This document shows positions 23,191-34,393 of a DNA stretch of 64,000 nt, piece after piece. The stretch is from Sipunculus nudus. Its lineage: Eukaryota; Annelida; Sipuncula; Golfingiida; Sipunculidae. A program made the position numbers and the translations under genes. The stretch is taken from NCBI GenBank assembly GCA_026874595.1, contig CM049322.1:26852340-26916339 (forward strand). Reading direction: 5' to 3'. How positions within the stretch are numbered: position 1 is the stretch's first letter; the number at the start of each line of letters is the position of its first letter. The notes below the pieces were generated by a model. It ran no database searches. It had not been told where the DNA came from and saw only the letters and a list, made by a program, of their open reading frames with translations.

Positions 23191-23333
23191 ATTTTTAATC
23201 AGAGCAGTGGCATTTTCATCACTGGTGAGCAACTGAATAGGAAAATCCCAGTCCTGATACATCAGATGGTTTCCCTCAGGGTTCCAGGTGGTGTTACGGC
23301 AATGAGCGAGGGAGGCATCCTCAGAATACATTC
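23191..23333 (-). CDS. NCSTN: Nicastrin, internal exon (ectodomain, contains the Cys159-equivalent)
   Basis: Nicastrin is the large glycoprotein subunit of gamma-secretase and gates substrate entry on the lumenal side. This 143-bp exon runs from acceptor TTTCATCTACAG to donor AAT|GTGAGG. Including the codon shared with the previous exon, it reads G-MYSEDASLAHC, RNTTWNPEGNHLMYQDWDF and PIQLLTSDENATALIKN. Human nicastrin has [20 protein letters not shown] and SFPIFLLEDENET at this place (recalled from memory). The cysteine corresponds to Cys159, which pairs with Cys140 encoded by the upstream exon. NTT and NAT are possible N-glycosylation sequons. The exon enters in phase 1, which fits the G left by exon 38568-38453, and ends in phase 0. 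The next exon is not found before position 1. Confidence 0.9.
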
Positions 23334-24018
23334 CTGTAGATGAAACAGAATCACAAATCAAATATTGCATACATACTGGAAGCTCAAACAGAGTACCTGT
23401 AGAAGAAGAGGCTAAAAACATAAAAAAATGAACACTTACCATAGAAAAAAACATGAGTAGACATCAGAAACATTAGCAGCAAATTCAAATCAGTGTAACT
23501 GAAGTAGCTTAGTTTTTACAACAAGTACATGAGAGACATGTAACATGTACATGCATGTACAAAGCTAGTACTAAAAACTTTTGAAGCTGAGTACAAGCAT
23601 GAATTACACTAGATGACCAGAGGTTGAGTGCTTGCCAGAAATGATATATAAACAGTCCATTGAATAAGCAATGATGAAGAGGAAGCAATTGAGAAATAGT
23701 TTGTGAAGATAGGACCAATACTGACAAAGCTATGATTGAAATACGTTTTTGACACATTTGATGACATTACCCTTGACCCTGACCTTGACCAAAGCAATTC
23801 CTGCAAAACTGTGGCCTGTACGGAATGCTAATTGTAAGACGCAAGAACCCACAAGCAGGCAAAATTGAGGACAACTGACAAACAGACACACATACTGACA
23901 AAGAAACACAAGGGTGAGACCAGACAACTAGACCAGGTTCTGAAGAAGACCCGGAGGAAGAAGATGAGCCTAAGTTTGTGAAGATAGGACTTATATTGAA
24001 GAAGTTATGACAGGGAAA
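23334..24018. other. Nicastrin intron with degenerate repeat fragments
   Basis: No exon is seen. About 23595-23640 (GATGACCAGAGGTTGAGTGC) and 23770-23830 (CCTTGACCCTGACCTTGACC) resemble pieces at 30600-30760, so a further diverged repeat family is present. Minus-strand open frames at 23509-24033 have no recognisable domain and are probably chance. Confidence 0.45.
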
Positions 24019-24578
24019 AAACAAGGGACCCATGGGTCACTGCACTCAGCTGTTATATATGATAAAAAAATACGATTTTGAAATGAGGCACATGCTGGTT
24101 TTGTGTGGTAATAAATATAAGCTGTGTTATGAGTTGTTGGTGTTTAGCTTATGAATGATTTTGATAGTTTCTGTGGAGACAGGGAAGAGATTGAATGCAT
24201 TTATTTTATTAACAAATGGAGTGCTATTGTCATACAGATTTTGACTTAGCCATATAATTGTAAGCAGCAAATATAATAAAAGAGTTTAACTATTTATTAA
24301 AATTTAATAACAAATATTGTGCCAAATATAATTTTGATTAAAAATAATAAGAGAATCATATGATTTTTTTAAATAAAATATAACTGAAATGATTATTAAA
24401 ATAATATTATAGAATATATTCATGAATGCATTCATGAATACATTTTGAAAGTATTTGCACTGGTATTCAAATACTTTAATTTTTACCTGAATTCCCATTC
24501 TTATGCAAGAAATTTTATAATGGAGTAAATATTCATATTCGTATTCAAATACATTTGCAAAGTATTCACACCATATCT
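24019..24578 (+). mobile_element. R1-d, 5' part only
   Basis: The 5' end is ACAAGGGACCCATGGGTCAC then ACTCAGCTG. It is collinear with other R1 copies through the 24-bp palindrome (24417-24440) and CATATTCGTATTCAAATAC, then diverges at about 24578. No 3' end follows, so it is a truncated copy. Confidence 0.7.
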
Positions 24579-25118
24579 TGCCCAGCTTAAGTTTGAAATT
24601 TTTGCAAATGCAAAATATACAAAATATTCTATTGTAATGTTTTTCATTTATATAAGCATATGAGAAGCTAAGAGGAAAGGGGCCCTCCTACTTGGTTATA
24701 AAGTTCTAAATATATGATTGCAAACTAATACTCTGACAAGACTGTCATTAAGAGAAAAACAGTAAAAGTTTTGAGATACTGTGATGCATATGAAAAATTT
24801 ACAGATGGACATGCAAGTGGACAGAATGGACTATTACCTTTATTTAACTTTCAAGGGAATAATGCATTTAAGTTTATATATAAGCCTATTTTTTTAGCAT
24901 ATCCACTTTTTCCATTAATAGTTTTTCTCTGATTCATTTCTTTTATTTACCAGTTTTATAAATTTGTAATAAAAAAACTGAAAATATAAGTTATAATATT
25001 AGAATTCTAAGTTGCAATCATTATATATCCAGAGTGTAGCTCATATTGGGTCATATTATGCATACACATATATTTTATTATTTTTAAATCACAAATGTTT
25101 AAACTGAATTTAAAAGAA
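24579..25118. other. AT-rich nicastrin intron
   Basis: No open frame, repeat end or RNA signature is recognised; simple AT-rich sequence up to the R3 boundary. Confidence 0.5.
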
Positions 25119-26562
25119 AACTAGAATACGGGTAGTCGACAAGCGACTCCGTGTATCCGCCTAAATCAGAGAGGAACGGGTGAAGTGAGGCATGGATTGA
25201 GTGGCAAGGGGAAATAGAGTGAAGTGTTGCATATTAGCATGGATGTCTGCAGCCAAATTGTGTATGTAGGTTGCCCCCCCTACCACAAAATCCAGAAAGC
25301 CGTAAAAATGTAAAATTTAAGGCAGATAAGTCAAACCACTACATGTATATGAGTGATTTCAGCCCGTGGCAGACAAACAGATGGACGCTGAGCAAAAATG
25401 GTTGCAGGTGACCCCACCAGTTTTGCGTATGATAAAGAGCTATGTGAGAACTATACACATGCAAAACTTTGGCCCAATCGGTCAAACGGTTCCCAAGATA
25501 TGAGCTTGGATGTCTGCTGCATAAACTAGAATGCAGGTGGCACCACCTGTCATAAAATCAAGAGAGCTGTCAGGGATGTATAAACCTGCAAAATTTTAGG
25601 CAGATATGTCAAACCACTGCCGAGATATGAGTAATTTTATCCCATGGCAGACAAACAGACAGGAGCTGTGCAAAAATGGCTGCAGGTGGCGCCACCAGTT
25701 TTGCGTATGATAAAGAGCTATGTGAGATCTATACACATGCAAAATTTTGGCCCAATCGTTCAAACCGTTCCCGAGATATGAGCTTGGATGTCTGCAGCCT
25801 AAACGTGAATGTAGGTGGCGCCACCTGTCATAAAATCAGAAAAGTTATCCAGGATGTATACGCATGCCGAATTTCAGGTGCATTAGTCAAGTCACTGCAG
25901 AGATATGAGTGATTTTAACCCAAGGCAGATGAACAGATGGACACTGTACAAACATGGTTGCAGGTGGCGCCACCATTTTTTTGTGTATGTTATAAAGCTC
26001 TCCAAGGGCTACATTTGTGCAAAAAAATTTTCCTGATCGGTCAAACGGTTCCCGAGATATGAGCTTGGATGTCAGCAGCGTAAACATGAATGAAGGTGGC
26101 GCCACCTGTCATAAAATCAGAAAAGCTATCCAAGATGTATAAGCATGCCAAATTTCAGGTGAATTAGTCAAGTCACTGCCAAGATAAGAGTGATTTTAAC
26201 CCAAGGCAGACAAACAGATGGACACTGTGCAAACGGTTGCAGGTGGCGCCACCATTTTTTGTGTATGTTATAAAGCTCTCCAAGGGCTACATTTGTGCAA
26301 AAAAAATTTCCTGATCGGTCAAACGGTTCCCGAGATATGTGGGTTTATGTGTGGAAACAGACGCACAAACGGACGCAGAGCGCAGAGGAAAGGTCAGAGG
26401 TCAAAACAAAATCGGGGCACAGCAGTTCACATGTGACCCTAACATAATCCCGGGTTTCGTAAAATTCCGCCCAGCGGTTACGGAGGAGTTCTCCGGACAC
26501 CTATGCGGTGGCAGTGGGCTGAAAACATAGTATCCGCAGAACTCTGTTTTGGCGGATACAAT
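25119..26562 (+). mobile_element. R3 element, second copy
   Basis: The 5' end is AAACTAGAATACGGGTAGTC with the AGTCG/CGACT hairpin and SIR TGTATCCGCC at 25152-25161. The 3' hairpin GTATCCGC (26530-26537) / GCGGATAC (26552-26559) includes the matching SIR GGCGGATACA. The core alternates two half-units. The palindrome is exact at 25685, 25814, 25963, 26095 and 26242 and varied at 25536. The ACGG-type tract before the 3' end is reduced to GACGCACAAACGGACGCAG at about 26361. It sits in otherwise unclassified intron. Confidence 0.8.
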
Positions 26563-27039
26563 AATGCAACAACATGGCATCTACAAGATTATTCCTTGAA
26601 TCGCTATTAAAAAGTTTTGCACATTGGAGTTTTCAGTACATGCTTAATTTTATTCACTGAAATAAAATAAAAGATTCAGTTAATTTGATAAAATAAAACA
26701 TCTTTTCAAATAAAGTATACACAGTGTTGGTTAAATGGGTACAAACAATATCATTATGCTAGTAAGGAATCTGAAGTAAGGAATTACTTATCTGATGAAC
26801 ATCCACACTTTCATAGCAATACACCACTTTGTGGACACAATTAAATGTGCACTTTAATCATTGTAACCCTGGTGGTACAATACAAATTCTAAAATGTAGC
26901 ATAGCCAAGAATAAAATAAAATACAGAAAATTATAACATTCATCTAGTTAATGCACCATCTGGCGGGGGGAGTGCAGGGCAGAGGGGAAGCCTGCTAGTA
27001 GTGGCCAAGCTGAGCTAATGCAAGTGAAGGCATAGATGT
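26563..27039. other. Nicastrin intron, unclassified
   Basis: AT-rich with one GC-richer patch (GGCGGGGGGAGTGCAGGGCA at about 26953). No gene or clear repeat end is visible; the last 40 bp grade into diverged R1 sequence. Confidence 0.4.
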
Positions 27040-27787
27040 AAACAACACTTCACATGGTGTATGAAAACTTAAATAAAAGCTACTCTTTTAAATCAATTCC
27101 TTTGAAATTTCAGTTTTTAAAAGATTAAATCCTTATATATATATGCTGTAAAAATTAAATCAACAGTGCTTACAGGGAAAAAACATGCCATTGCCAAAGT
27201 TGGACAAAATTAAAGGTATTGATTTTTTATTTATGCTAATAACTTGAAAAATTTGCAAAATTCAGATCTAATTTTTGGTTAACAATTGAATCTTGATTAA
27301 ATAAAGTTATATTCCTGAAAAAAAAATCTCCAGCTTCAGCAATTCTCATGTTAAGTGAGCAAATATATTTCCTGATATTTTAAAAATTACATTAAATTAG
27401 GGCCCATAACTTAGAAATAATACCCAATACTAACCTAATTTTTGGTATGTTCATAGAAAATGTATGGAAGAAAATGAATACTAAATATGATCAAAAACAG
27501 ATCAGTGGTTTTGATATTAAACAGCCTTGAGGTGTAACAATGGCTTTTTTATGGATATCTGAGGTTTTTCCTTAATATCTCAAAGGAACAAAGTCCTAAT
27601 GACCCAATTTTCAGTATGGTAGGAGATTTTGGGGACATCTAATGTTATGCGAAATTTTGGATTTGTAGGTCCAACGGTTTTGAAATGTGCCCTGTTAACG
27701 GCCGGATGGCTGGACGGCCAGACGGCCGGATGACGGACAAAGGACCACGACTATAGCTCAGATGACTTACAATCAGCTGAGCTAAAA
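27040..27787 (+). mobile_element. R1 fragment, diverged
   Basis: Contains the R1 body (ACATGCCATTGCCAAAGTTG; TTAGGGCCCATAACTTAG) and a microsatellite in which GGCC replaces part of the ACGG pattern (27700-27740). The 3' hairpin is at 27755-27783 with loop TAC and one arm change (AATCAGCTGAGCT). Confidence 0.65.
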
Positions 27788-27842
27788 ATCTGATTTAAAT
27801 GAAATAAATCCGATTTTTTTATTTAAAAAAAAATTAAAAACA

Positions 27843-28920
27843 TCAAGAACCCTGCGGCGCTCAGCTGAATGTGACAGATATAATTGTATCACCATTGTTG
27901 CATGTAGGTCTGTAAGATTTCATTTAGACAGATGTAATTTTTGGTATTAATTTTGTAGCTGAGCAGAATTGTAATATAGAAGTATCAGTATTTCAAATAT
28001 GCATTAGATCCTCATTTTTTTAATACGTCAATGTTTTGTTAGGGGAAATTTGGACAAAATTTATAAATTTTACTATACATTTACAGTATATATCAATTTT
28101 ATTTGAAAATTTAAGTTGATTAACAATTCTAAATTGCATCAACATTTACAGTTAATCTGTTCAGGCAACACCACATTATATACACAGATGTATTTATTTT
28201 ATCTTAAAATATATTTTTTAAATTTGCAAAATAATAAATATCTGAAAATAACACTTGATTCAGGATTGGAAAAGTTGTATACATTGGATCAGAAACAGCA
28301 ATCGGTTAAAGAATGCAAGTAATGCAATATATCTGGTTGGGTGGGGGAGGGCAGGGTTGCCACATGTGATTCCACATTTGTAAAAGCAGTATTGCATCAC
28401 TAATACGTTTACCCAGACAAGGCTGTAGGGAACAGACATGGCTGGTCTGGAGGTTCAAAATGTAAATACATTAGAGCCTCAGAAAAACTTCAATAACTAG
28501 AATAATTTTTAAGCTTTTACTTTCAAATTTTAGAAGTCCATTATGTTTGGGCCCATAACTTTTTTAAATTATATAATACTGACTTAATTTCTGGCATGTA
28601 CATAATATGCAGAGGAATATTTATGGAAAATATGAAGAAAACCAGATGAGTGGTTTTGATATTAGGCAGTCCTGAACTGTGAAAATAGATTTTTAATAAA
28701 AAATTGATGTTTTTCCTTAATATCTCAAAGGAACAAAGTCCTGTTGACCCAATTTTCGGCATGGTAGGAGATTTTAGGGACATCTAACTGAATGCCAAAT
28801 TTCAGATTCGTAGGTCCAATGGTGTTGAAATGTGCCAGTCTTACAGATTGACATACGGATGGACAACGGACAATGGACCACGACTATAGCTCAGATGACT
28901 TATAGTCAGCTGAGCTAAAA
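27843..28920 (+). mobile_element. R1 copy with degenerate 5' end
   Basis: The 5' remnant is AACCCTGCGGCGCTCAGCTG (27849-27868), which keeps the SIR. The 3' hairpin is at 28888-28916 and is perfect for the family. The body holds GTTTGGGCCCATAACTTTTT at about 28546. The copy is only about 1.1 kb, so the core is reduced to one unit. Confidence 0.65.
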
Positions 28921-29925
28921 AAACAGAAATATAGATACCTCGTAAGTAGCAGAAGGGGACCCAAAGGGACTCCTTTTTTCCTGATTTATGCTCACCGTAA
29001 TTAGAAGCAGACCCCATTAAAATTTCAATAAACTTAAAAGTAGGTGCATAATGAATGGATCAATAATTAGATAACGGTTGACTGCTCTCTCTATAATGGT
29101 AGTTACGATTGAGTCCTACTGATGAATATTCAATTGATTTTTTCAAAGTCAGTCGTCAGTTTGTCGAGGTCACGGATGGACATGTTGTCAAATCAAAATG
29201 TGTGTGATAAAGCAATCGATAATTACTTGACAGTTGATCGTTCACGTAATCAAATAAACTTACTTTCATGATTCAATGCTCTGTAGTTTTTTTTTTAATC
29301 TGTGCAAATGTAATTTACACATCACAAGGACTAGTTATGAACTCCTGTCAGCGACCGCCCTTGTAAACATTGCATTGCGGCAACTGTGTCAGATATACAA
29401 TGGGTGTTCTATTCAATGAATACTAATGAGGGAATACCCCTAAAACATGTGATCCTTTACCGTAAAGATCTTTTAGACAATCATTATAAAATAGGCTGTG
29501 TTCAGAGGTAGGCTTTGTTTCAAAAAGTTTTTGTTCCAGGCAGCAGAATTAAAGAAATGCGTTGTTTTATATGTTCCCTTGCAATATTCGTGGAACTTTC
29601 ACTTTGGAGAAAGATTAAAACCACGCAGGCCCTGGGCCATTGACACCTAAAGGGTTATTGTGGATTGATTGTGTATCAAATTCACTGTGGGGAAATTAAG
29701 TCACTTGCATATTCGCGTGACAGTCAAAGGCATGGTCATTTTAATCTCTGATTAGGAGGCCAGGTGCAGCTACTGCTACAACCCGGCAGTCGCTTAATGG
29801 AGGTAAAGCCCAGTGACCGGCCATGTTTGGGCGGTCGGTGGTCGCGTACCATAAACTTTAAGTTTTCGGTTGTAAGTCAAAGACGTAGAATGGTGGCAGT
29901 GGTGCTGGGTAGAGGTTTCACTGTG
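28921..29925. other. Nicastrin intron, unclassified, moderate GC
   Basis: No repeat-family end is recognised. A GC-richer part at 29740-29930 holds a 73-codon open frame on the plus strand (29764-29985) that runs into R1 sequence and has no recognisable domain. I see no splice-site-bounded homology. Confidence 0.4.
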
Positions 29926-30373
29926 CAAAGTAACATCCCTAATAAAAGGTCTCCAGCTTCAATAATTTTCATGTTAAGTGAATAAATTAGTTCCTGATTT
30001 TTTACTAAGTGAATTATGTTTGGGCCTGAAACTTCAACAAATTACGCAATACTGACCTAATCTTTGGTATATACATAGAAAAAGTATGTAAGAACAGGCA
30101 TACTAATTATGATCAAAAGCAGATAAGTGGTTCTGATATAAGGCAGTCTCGAAGTGTAACAATGGGTTTTAATGGAAAACAAGAGGTTTTTCCTTAATAT
30201 GTCGAAGGAACAACGTTCTAGTTACCCAATTTTTGGGACGGTAGGAGATTTTGGGGACATCTAACTTGATGCAAAATTTTGGATTCATAGGTACACAAAT
30301 TCAAAATGTGCCCTGTTAACAGACAGATGGCGATGACTATAGTTCAGATGACTTATAGTCAGCTGAGCTAAAA
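29926..30373 (+). mobile_element. R1 3' fragment
   Basis: R1 body (AACATCCCTAATAAAAGGTC; GTTTGGGCCTGAAACTT) ending in the hairpin at 30341-30369, left arm mutated to AGTTCAGATGACT. The ACGG microsatellite is almost lost (GACAGATGGCGATGAC). Confidence 0.6.
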
Positions 30374-30892
30374 ACTAGACCTCTCTAGCTTTAAAACTGA
30401 CAAAGTTAGAAAAATTATACCTATTATTTTTTTATTTCATGATGTTTGCCCCAAAATTATTAACATGGTGATGGCAGATTTGAGTTAGCTACTCATCAGA
30501 GAACAGGTCATGGGATGCTGAAGAAAATGAGCTATTGTTGAAGTGGCTATGACCAATTGTGACAAAGTTATTGAGCAAAAGCTGTTTTACATACTGTTCT
30601 TGACCTTGACCTTGATGCAATGTTGCCCAAAAATAGGTGACCTAGATGTTTGGTTTAAAATAAACCCTGTAAGTTTCAAGTCAATTGCTGCAAAATTGTG
30701 GCCAGCAGAGCAGGGACATACAAACAAAAAGACCAGACGACCATAGGTCTAGTGCTTGCTGGAAGTTGAAATAGTAGGACATACTGACACACAGGTGAAC
30801 ATGTGTAAATCATCAAATAAACCATATTCTGGAGGAAGTAGAAATATAATAAATTAATATAGCTAATATTGTAAAGTATAAAATATTCCAAT
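30374..30892. other. Nicastrin intron with degenerate repeat
   Basis: Contains TTGACCTTGACCTTGATGCA at about 30599, related to 23770-23830 and to R5 half-site text. AGACCAGACGACCATAGGTC at 30730-30749 could fold as a small hairpin. No gene is visible. Confidence 0.4.
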
Positions 30893-31136
30893 TTTAAAAG
30901 GATTGCTGCACGGGTGAGGCCTCTAGGACATCATTAATGAAATATTGCAAAAATCTCCTGGTGCCCCCTGTTGACCATTGCTGGGAACTTCTGGGAAATA
31001 AAATCGATAATTTTATGCATAAAATTTGGTGATAATAGCTCCTACCAATTTTGAGATAATATGGGTTAATGTACAGACAACTGACAAAAGACAACTGACA
31101 ACGCCACACCATTGCATAAGCTCACAGGTTCGCTAA
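30893..31136 (+). mobile_element. R2 3' fragment
   Basis: Ends in CATTGCATAAGCT and the R2 SIR CACAGGTTCGC at 31123-31133, preceded by a decayed tract (GACAACTGACAAAAGACAAC) where intact R2 has an ACG microsatellite. The upstream part TTTTGAGATAATATGGGTTA matches the R2 text at about 21067. The 5' end is missing. Confidence 0.6.
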
Positions 31137-31493
31137 AATATAGGTGGCACCACCAGTCTTCAGGAAATGATGGAAAGAATCATGGCAATCAATGCCAGAG
31201 TTATTCAAATATTGGAGCTTTTGTATCAATTTTTTAATTATTCTGGGTGGGTACTTTCATGCCCCATAGCTTAGAGATATAGGTCACAGTGACCTAATCT
31301 CAGGTTTTCAAATAGATTTTTTATGGACCTCCATGTGTTTTTAGTTAGAAGTTTCTAGTCTCAGTGGTTAAGATTTGTGCCCTGTTAACAGACAGACAGA
31401 CAGCTAGACAGACAGACATAAGAACAGACAAACAGATGACAGACAAAGAGTGACCGCTATAGCTCAGATGAATTTCAGTCAGCTGAGCTAAAA
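31137..31493 (+). repeat. Single R1 satellite monomer with R1 3' end
   Basis: Starts with GGTGGCACCACC (31143-31154). It follows the 337-bp monomer text and ends with a GACAGACAG-rich microsatellite and the R1 hairpin at 31461-31489. It abuts an R2 terminus, as the monomer at 22493 abuts an R1 terminus. Confidence 0.65.
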
Positions 31494-31638
31494 ATATAAA
31501 TAACTGCCTGATAACATGCAGAAACAGAGGTTAAACAAGTAAACAAAGATGAAAAGGTTTGAATCAGTGATAGTTGTGTATAAAGATATAGGGGTAAAGC
31601 ATTCCAAGTAACAGAGGCATAATAACATCTGATCAATA

Positions 31639-31846
31639 CTAAGATGGCGGACTAGCCAGGCGGCACTTAAAGTGGCAGCGCTGTTTGTGGGGTCCAGAGA
31701 GCGAGTAAAGTGAAAGATATCTCAAACAACACCTAAATGGATTAACCAGTATTAGACCCAAAGCAGTGGACGGAATATATCTGTGTATTGACAGGAATTT
31801 GGAGATATTTTACCAACAATATAAACTAGACTGCTCATGGTAACAT
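31639..31846 (+). promoter_or_regulatory. LINE 5' leader with YY1-like site
   Basis: AAGATGGCGG at 31641-31650 matches the core of the YY1 recognition sequence (AANATGGCGGC) except at the last base. In mammalian L1 a YY1 site at the very 5' end sets the transcription start. The location here is the same, but no binding data exist, so the role is inferred. Confidence 0.35.
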
Positions 31847-32714
31847 ATGGAGGGGACACTCGGGAAAACTATTCAGGACTCATTACAGACTGGGTATGAG
31901 GATTCACAGCCGATCATGGAAAGTCAGTTCACATCACAAACTGCAAACATCAGTGACAGTGCAAGTAAAAAGCCGGACACTAAGAGAAAAAGGGAAATGA
32001 CAGGTGAGCATAGTGCTTTAGCCCCCCAAGAGATACCACACCCAGATTTGGCCGATGCCCTTGCTCAAGCACTCCCCGCCGCACTGACTAACGGCCCTTT
32101 CAGACATGCTTTGGCCTATCCTCGAAACAAAAATAGCAAAAACCATATTTTCAGCCATGAACACCTTAGCCGCTGAGGTTTCTGATCAAGGCGAAGAAAT
32201 AACAAAAAACAAAAAGAAACAATCAACAGTCATACACAAGAAATTGTGACATTGAAACAACAGAACGAGGAATTACAGTTGGAGGTAGATGCACTAGAAC
32301 AATACACAAGACGAATAAACGTAAGGGTTTTTGGAGTGCCAAAAAGTGAGAAGGAAGATACAGACAGTATTGTGTTGGACATTTGTAACAATAAGCTTGG
32401 TATAGATGATATCACTCTCTCTCACATCCAGGGGTCTCATCGGTCGGGTAAACCCACACAAAATGGAAAGCCTCGACCCATCATCGTTTGTTTTTCGACC
32501 TATTGTATCTGGTCCCGGTTTTTCCATGCAAAGGCTAAATTGAAGGGGACAAATATATCTGGCAGAAGATTTAACGAAGTATAGAGCGACTCTGGCCTAC
32601 CAATGCCGTGAACTTAAGCGCAGAAAACAAGTTACAGACACCTGGACATTTGACGGAAACGTATTTGTGAGGATAACGAGGGGCAATACACAGAAGGTGA
32701 CCAGAGTTTTATAA
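31847..32714 (+). pseudogene. LINE ORF1 (coiled coil plus RRM-like), frameshifted
   Basis: The protein would bind element RNA as a chaperone. The start is the ATG at 31847 after the leader. The first frame runs to 32176. The true frame appears to shift near 32100 (continuing DMLWPILETKIAKTIFSAM) and again near 32215 in an A-rich run, reaching the frame of 32246-32584. That part holds the heptad-like QQNEELQLEVDALEQYTRR and then INVRVFGVPKSEKEDTDS, an RRM-like start as in L1/CR1 ORF1 proteins. A last shift leads to YQCRELKRRKQVTDTWTFDG and VFVRITRGN, ending at the TAA of 32712-32714. At least three frameshifts, so inactive. Confidence 0.7.
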
Positions 32715-33158
32715 TGAAAAACAGATATGGACGCTGAGAAACACAGACTCGGAGCGATAGTACACTTTGATTCCTCAAGTATATTATAGACATATAATTA
32801 TATGACTGAGTTTCACTATTTTTTTACAATTGACAGGAAACACTGTTGTTTCAATACAAAGCATTACTTATAAAATCAGTTGGAGAAAGCACAAATATGA
32901 CCCACGCAGCTTCCGCTTGTTTTGTCCGTTACTGAAACATGAATCTTATCATGTTGAAAATAATACTCAATGAGCTATATATATTCTTTGCACTGCAATT
33001 TGTTTCTTATTCAGTATCTTTATTGTACTTACTGTTCAGTTCGATTTCAATTATTTTGATTATGTCTTTTCAGGTATTTATTTCTTATGGAGAACAAAAT
33101 ACTCGTCAAATACAATGTAACTTTCAAGTAGTCACGGGGTCCATCAGGTGTCATTATA

Positions 33159-34392
33159 ATGTTATGTGGGTTCACGTATCTTGTACACCTGAATACAACT
33201 TTCCACGTAATAGAGATTAACGTAACAGGTAACAAACGAACCCGCAAGAGATATAGTGTTCAAAGTAACTTAAACCTGTGCGCTTACGTAACCTCTTATA
33301 TAACCACTGTATCCAGTTTACAGGTTCACAAGGTACATTTTTATTGTCTGTATGATTATTCTTGGGTAAGATTGTGTAATGCAGGGGATATTCATCCCAA
33401 TCCAGGACCGACTGGGACGGTCAGTGCACTGAGTTCGCTGTCAATGGTTCACGTGAATGTAAGAAGCTTTTTATCCAAAGTTGACCATGTGTTCGTGGAA
33501 TTAGGTGACTATGACATAATTGCGCTGACGGAAACCTGGCTTAACAGCAACATAACAAATTCTCAAATAATAATGAATGGGTTCCAAGAACCGCTACGAT
33601 GCGATCGCGAAACTAGCAGGGGAGGTGGTGTGGCAATTTATGTGGCTTGTAAGATGCCAATAAAACGAAGACAAGACCTAGAAGTTAACGGGGTTGAATG
33701 TGTGTGGGTTGAACTGCACTGTGCTGCACATTTATTAATAGGGGTATTTTATAGGCCGCCAAATGAAAGGGTTGACTATTGAAATCGGCTAGAGTCGTCT
33801 CTGGAATTAGCTAAAGAGACTAATATTGGGGGCATCATCATTTCAGGAGATTTTAATGTTGATTTGTTAAATACGAGTTCTAGTGTTCCTCTTAAAAGCA
33901 TATTGTCAGCATTCCGTTTTACTAATTTAATAAAGGAACCCACCAGGATGACAGAATATACTGCTACGTGTATAGACATGATAGCAACCACGTGCCCTGA
34001 TCTGGTGATTGAAGCAGGCACGTCTCCTCCTTTTTGCAGTGACCATCATCCTGTACGTATGAAACTTAACGTAAAGATAAAAAAGACAGAAGTTATGTGA
34101 GGAAAATTTATAAGTATGACAATGCTGACATACACGGCCTTAACACAGAACTAGCTGATTATAATGTGGACGAAACGCAAGTTATAAATATTGCAGTAGA
34201 CAGCTAGACAAATAACTTTATAAACGCTGTCAGTAGGAACATTCCAAATAAAAATGTAACAATTAGCCCGTCTGACAAACCATGGTTCACAAGTAATCTT
34301 AGACGCTACATCAGAAAGAGAAATAGATTACACGCAAGGGCAAAAAGGACAAATAAATCAGAACACTGGGTCCTGTTTAGACAAACAATCAA
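33159..34392 (+). pseudogene. LINE ORF2, endonuclease part with 2A-like leader
   Basis: ORF2 makes the endonuclease-reverse transcriptase. The frame opens at 33159 with a hydrophobic leader and then AGDIHPNPGP (33381-33410). Endonuclease motifs follow: MVHVNVRSFLSKVDHV (VHVNVRS is the usual N-proximal motif), DIIALTETWLNS with the catalytic Glu, RGGGVAIYV, VFYRPPN and, after a TGA at 33780-33782, ISGDFNVDLL and a C-terminal SDHHPV. The stop is a point change, because the frame continues unchanged to 34097. A frameshift at about 34090 leads into YVRKIYKYDN and on towards the RT. Confidence 0.8.
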
Positions 34393-34393
34393 T

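Noticed and set aside
29764-29985. GC-richer 73-codon plus-strand frame as an exon
   Set aside because: It runs into R1 sequence at its 3' end and shows no splice sites or domain.
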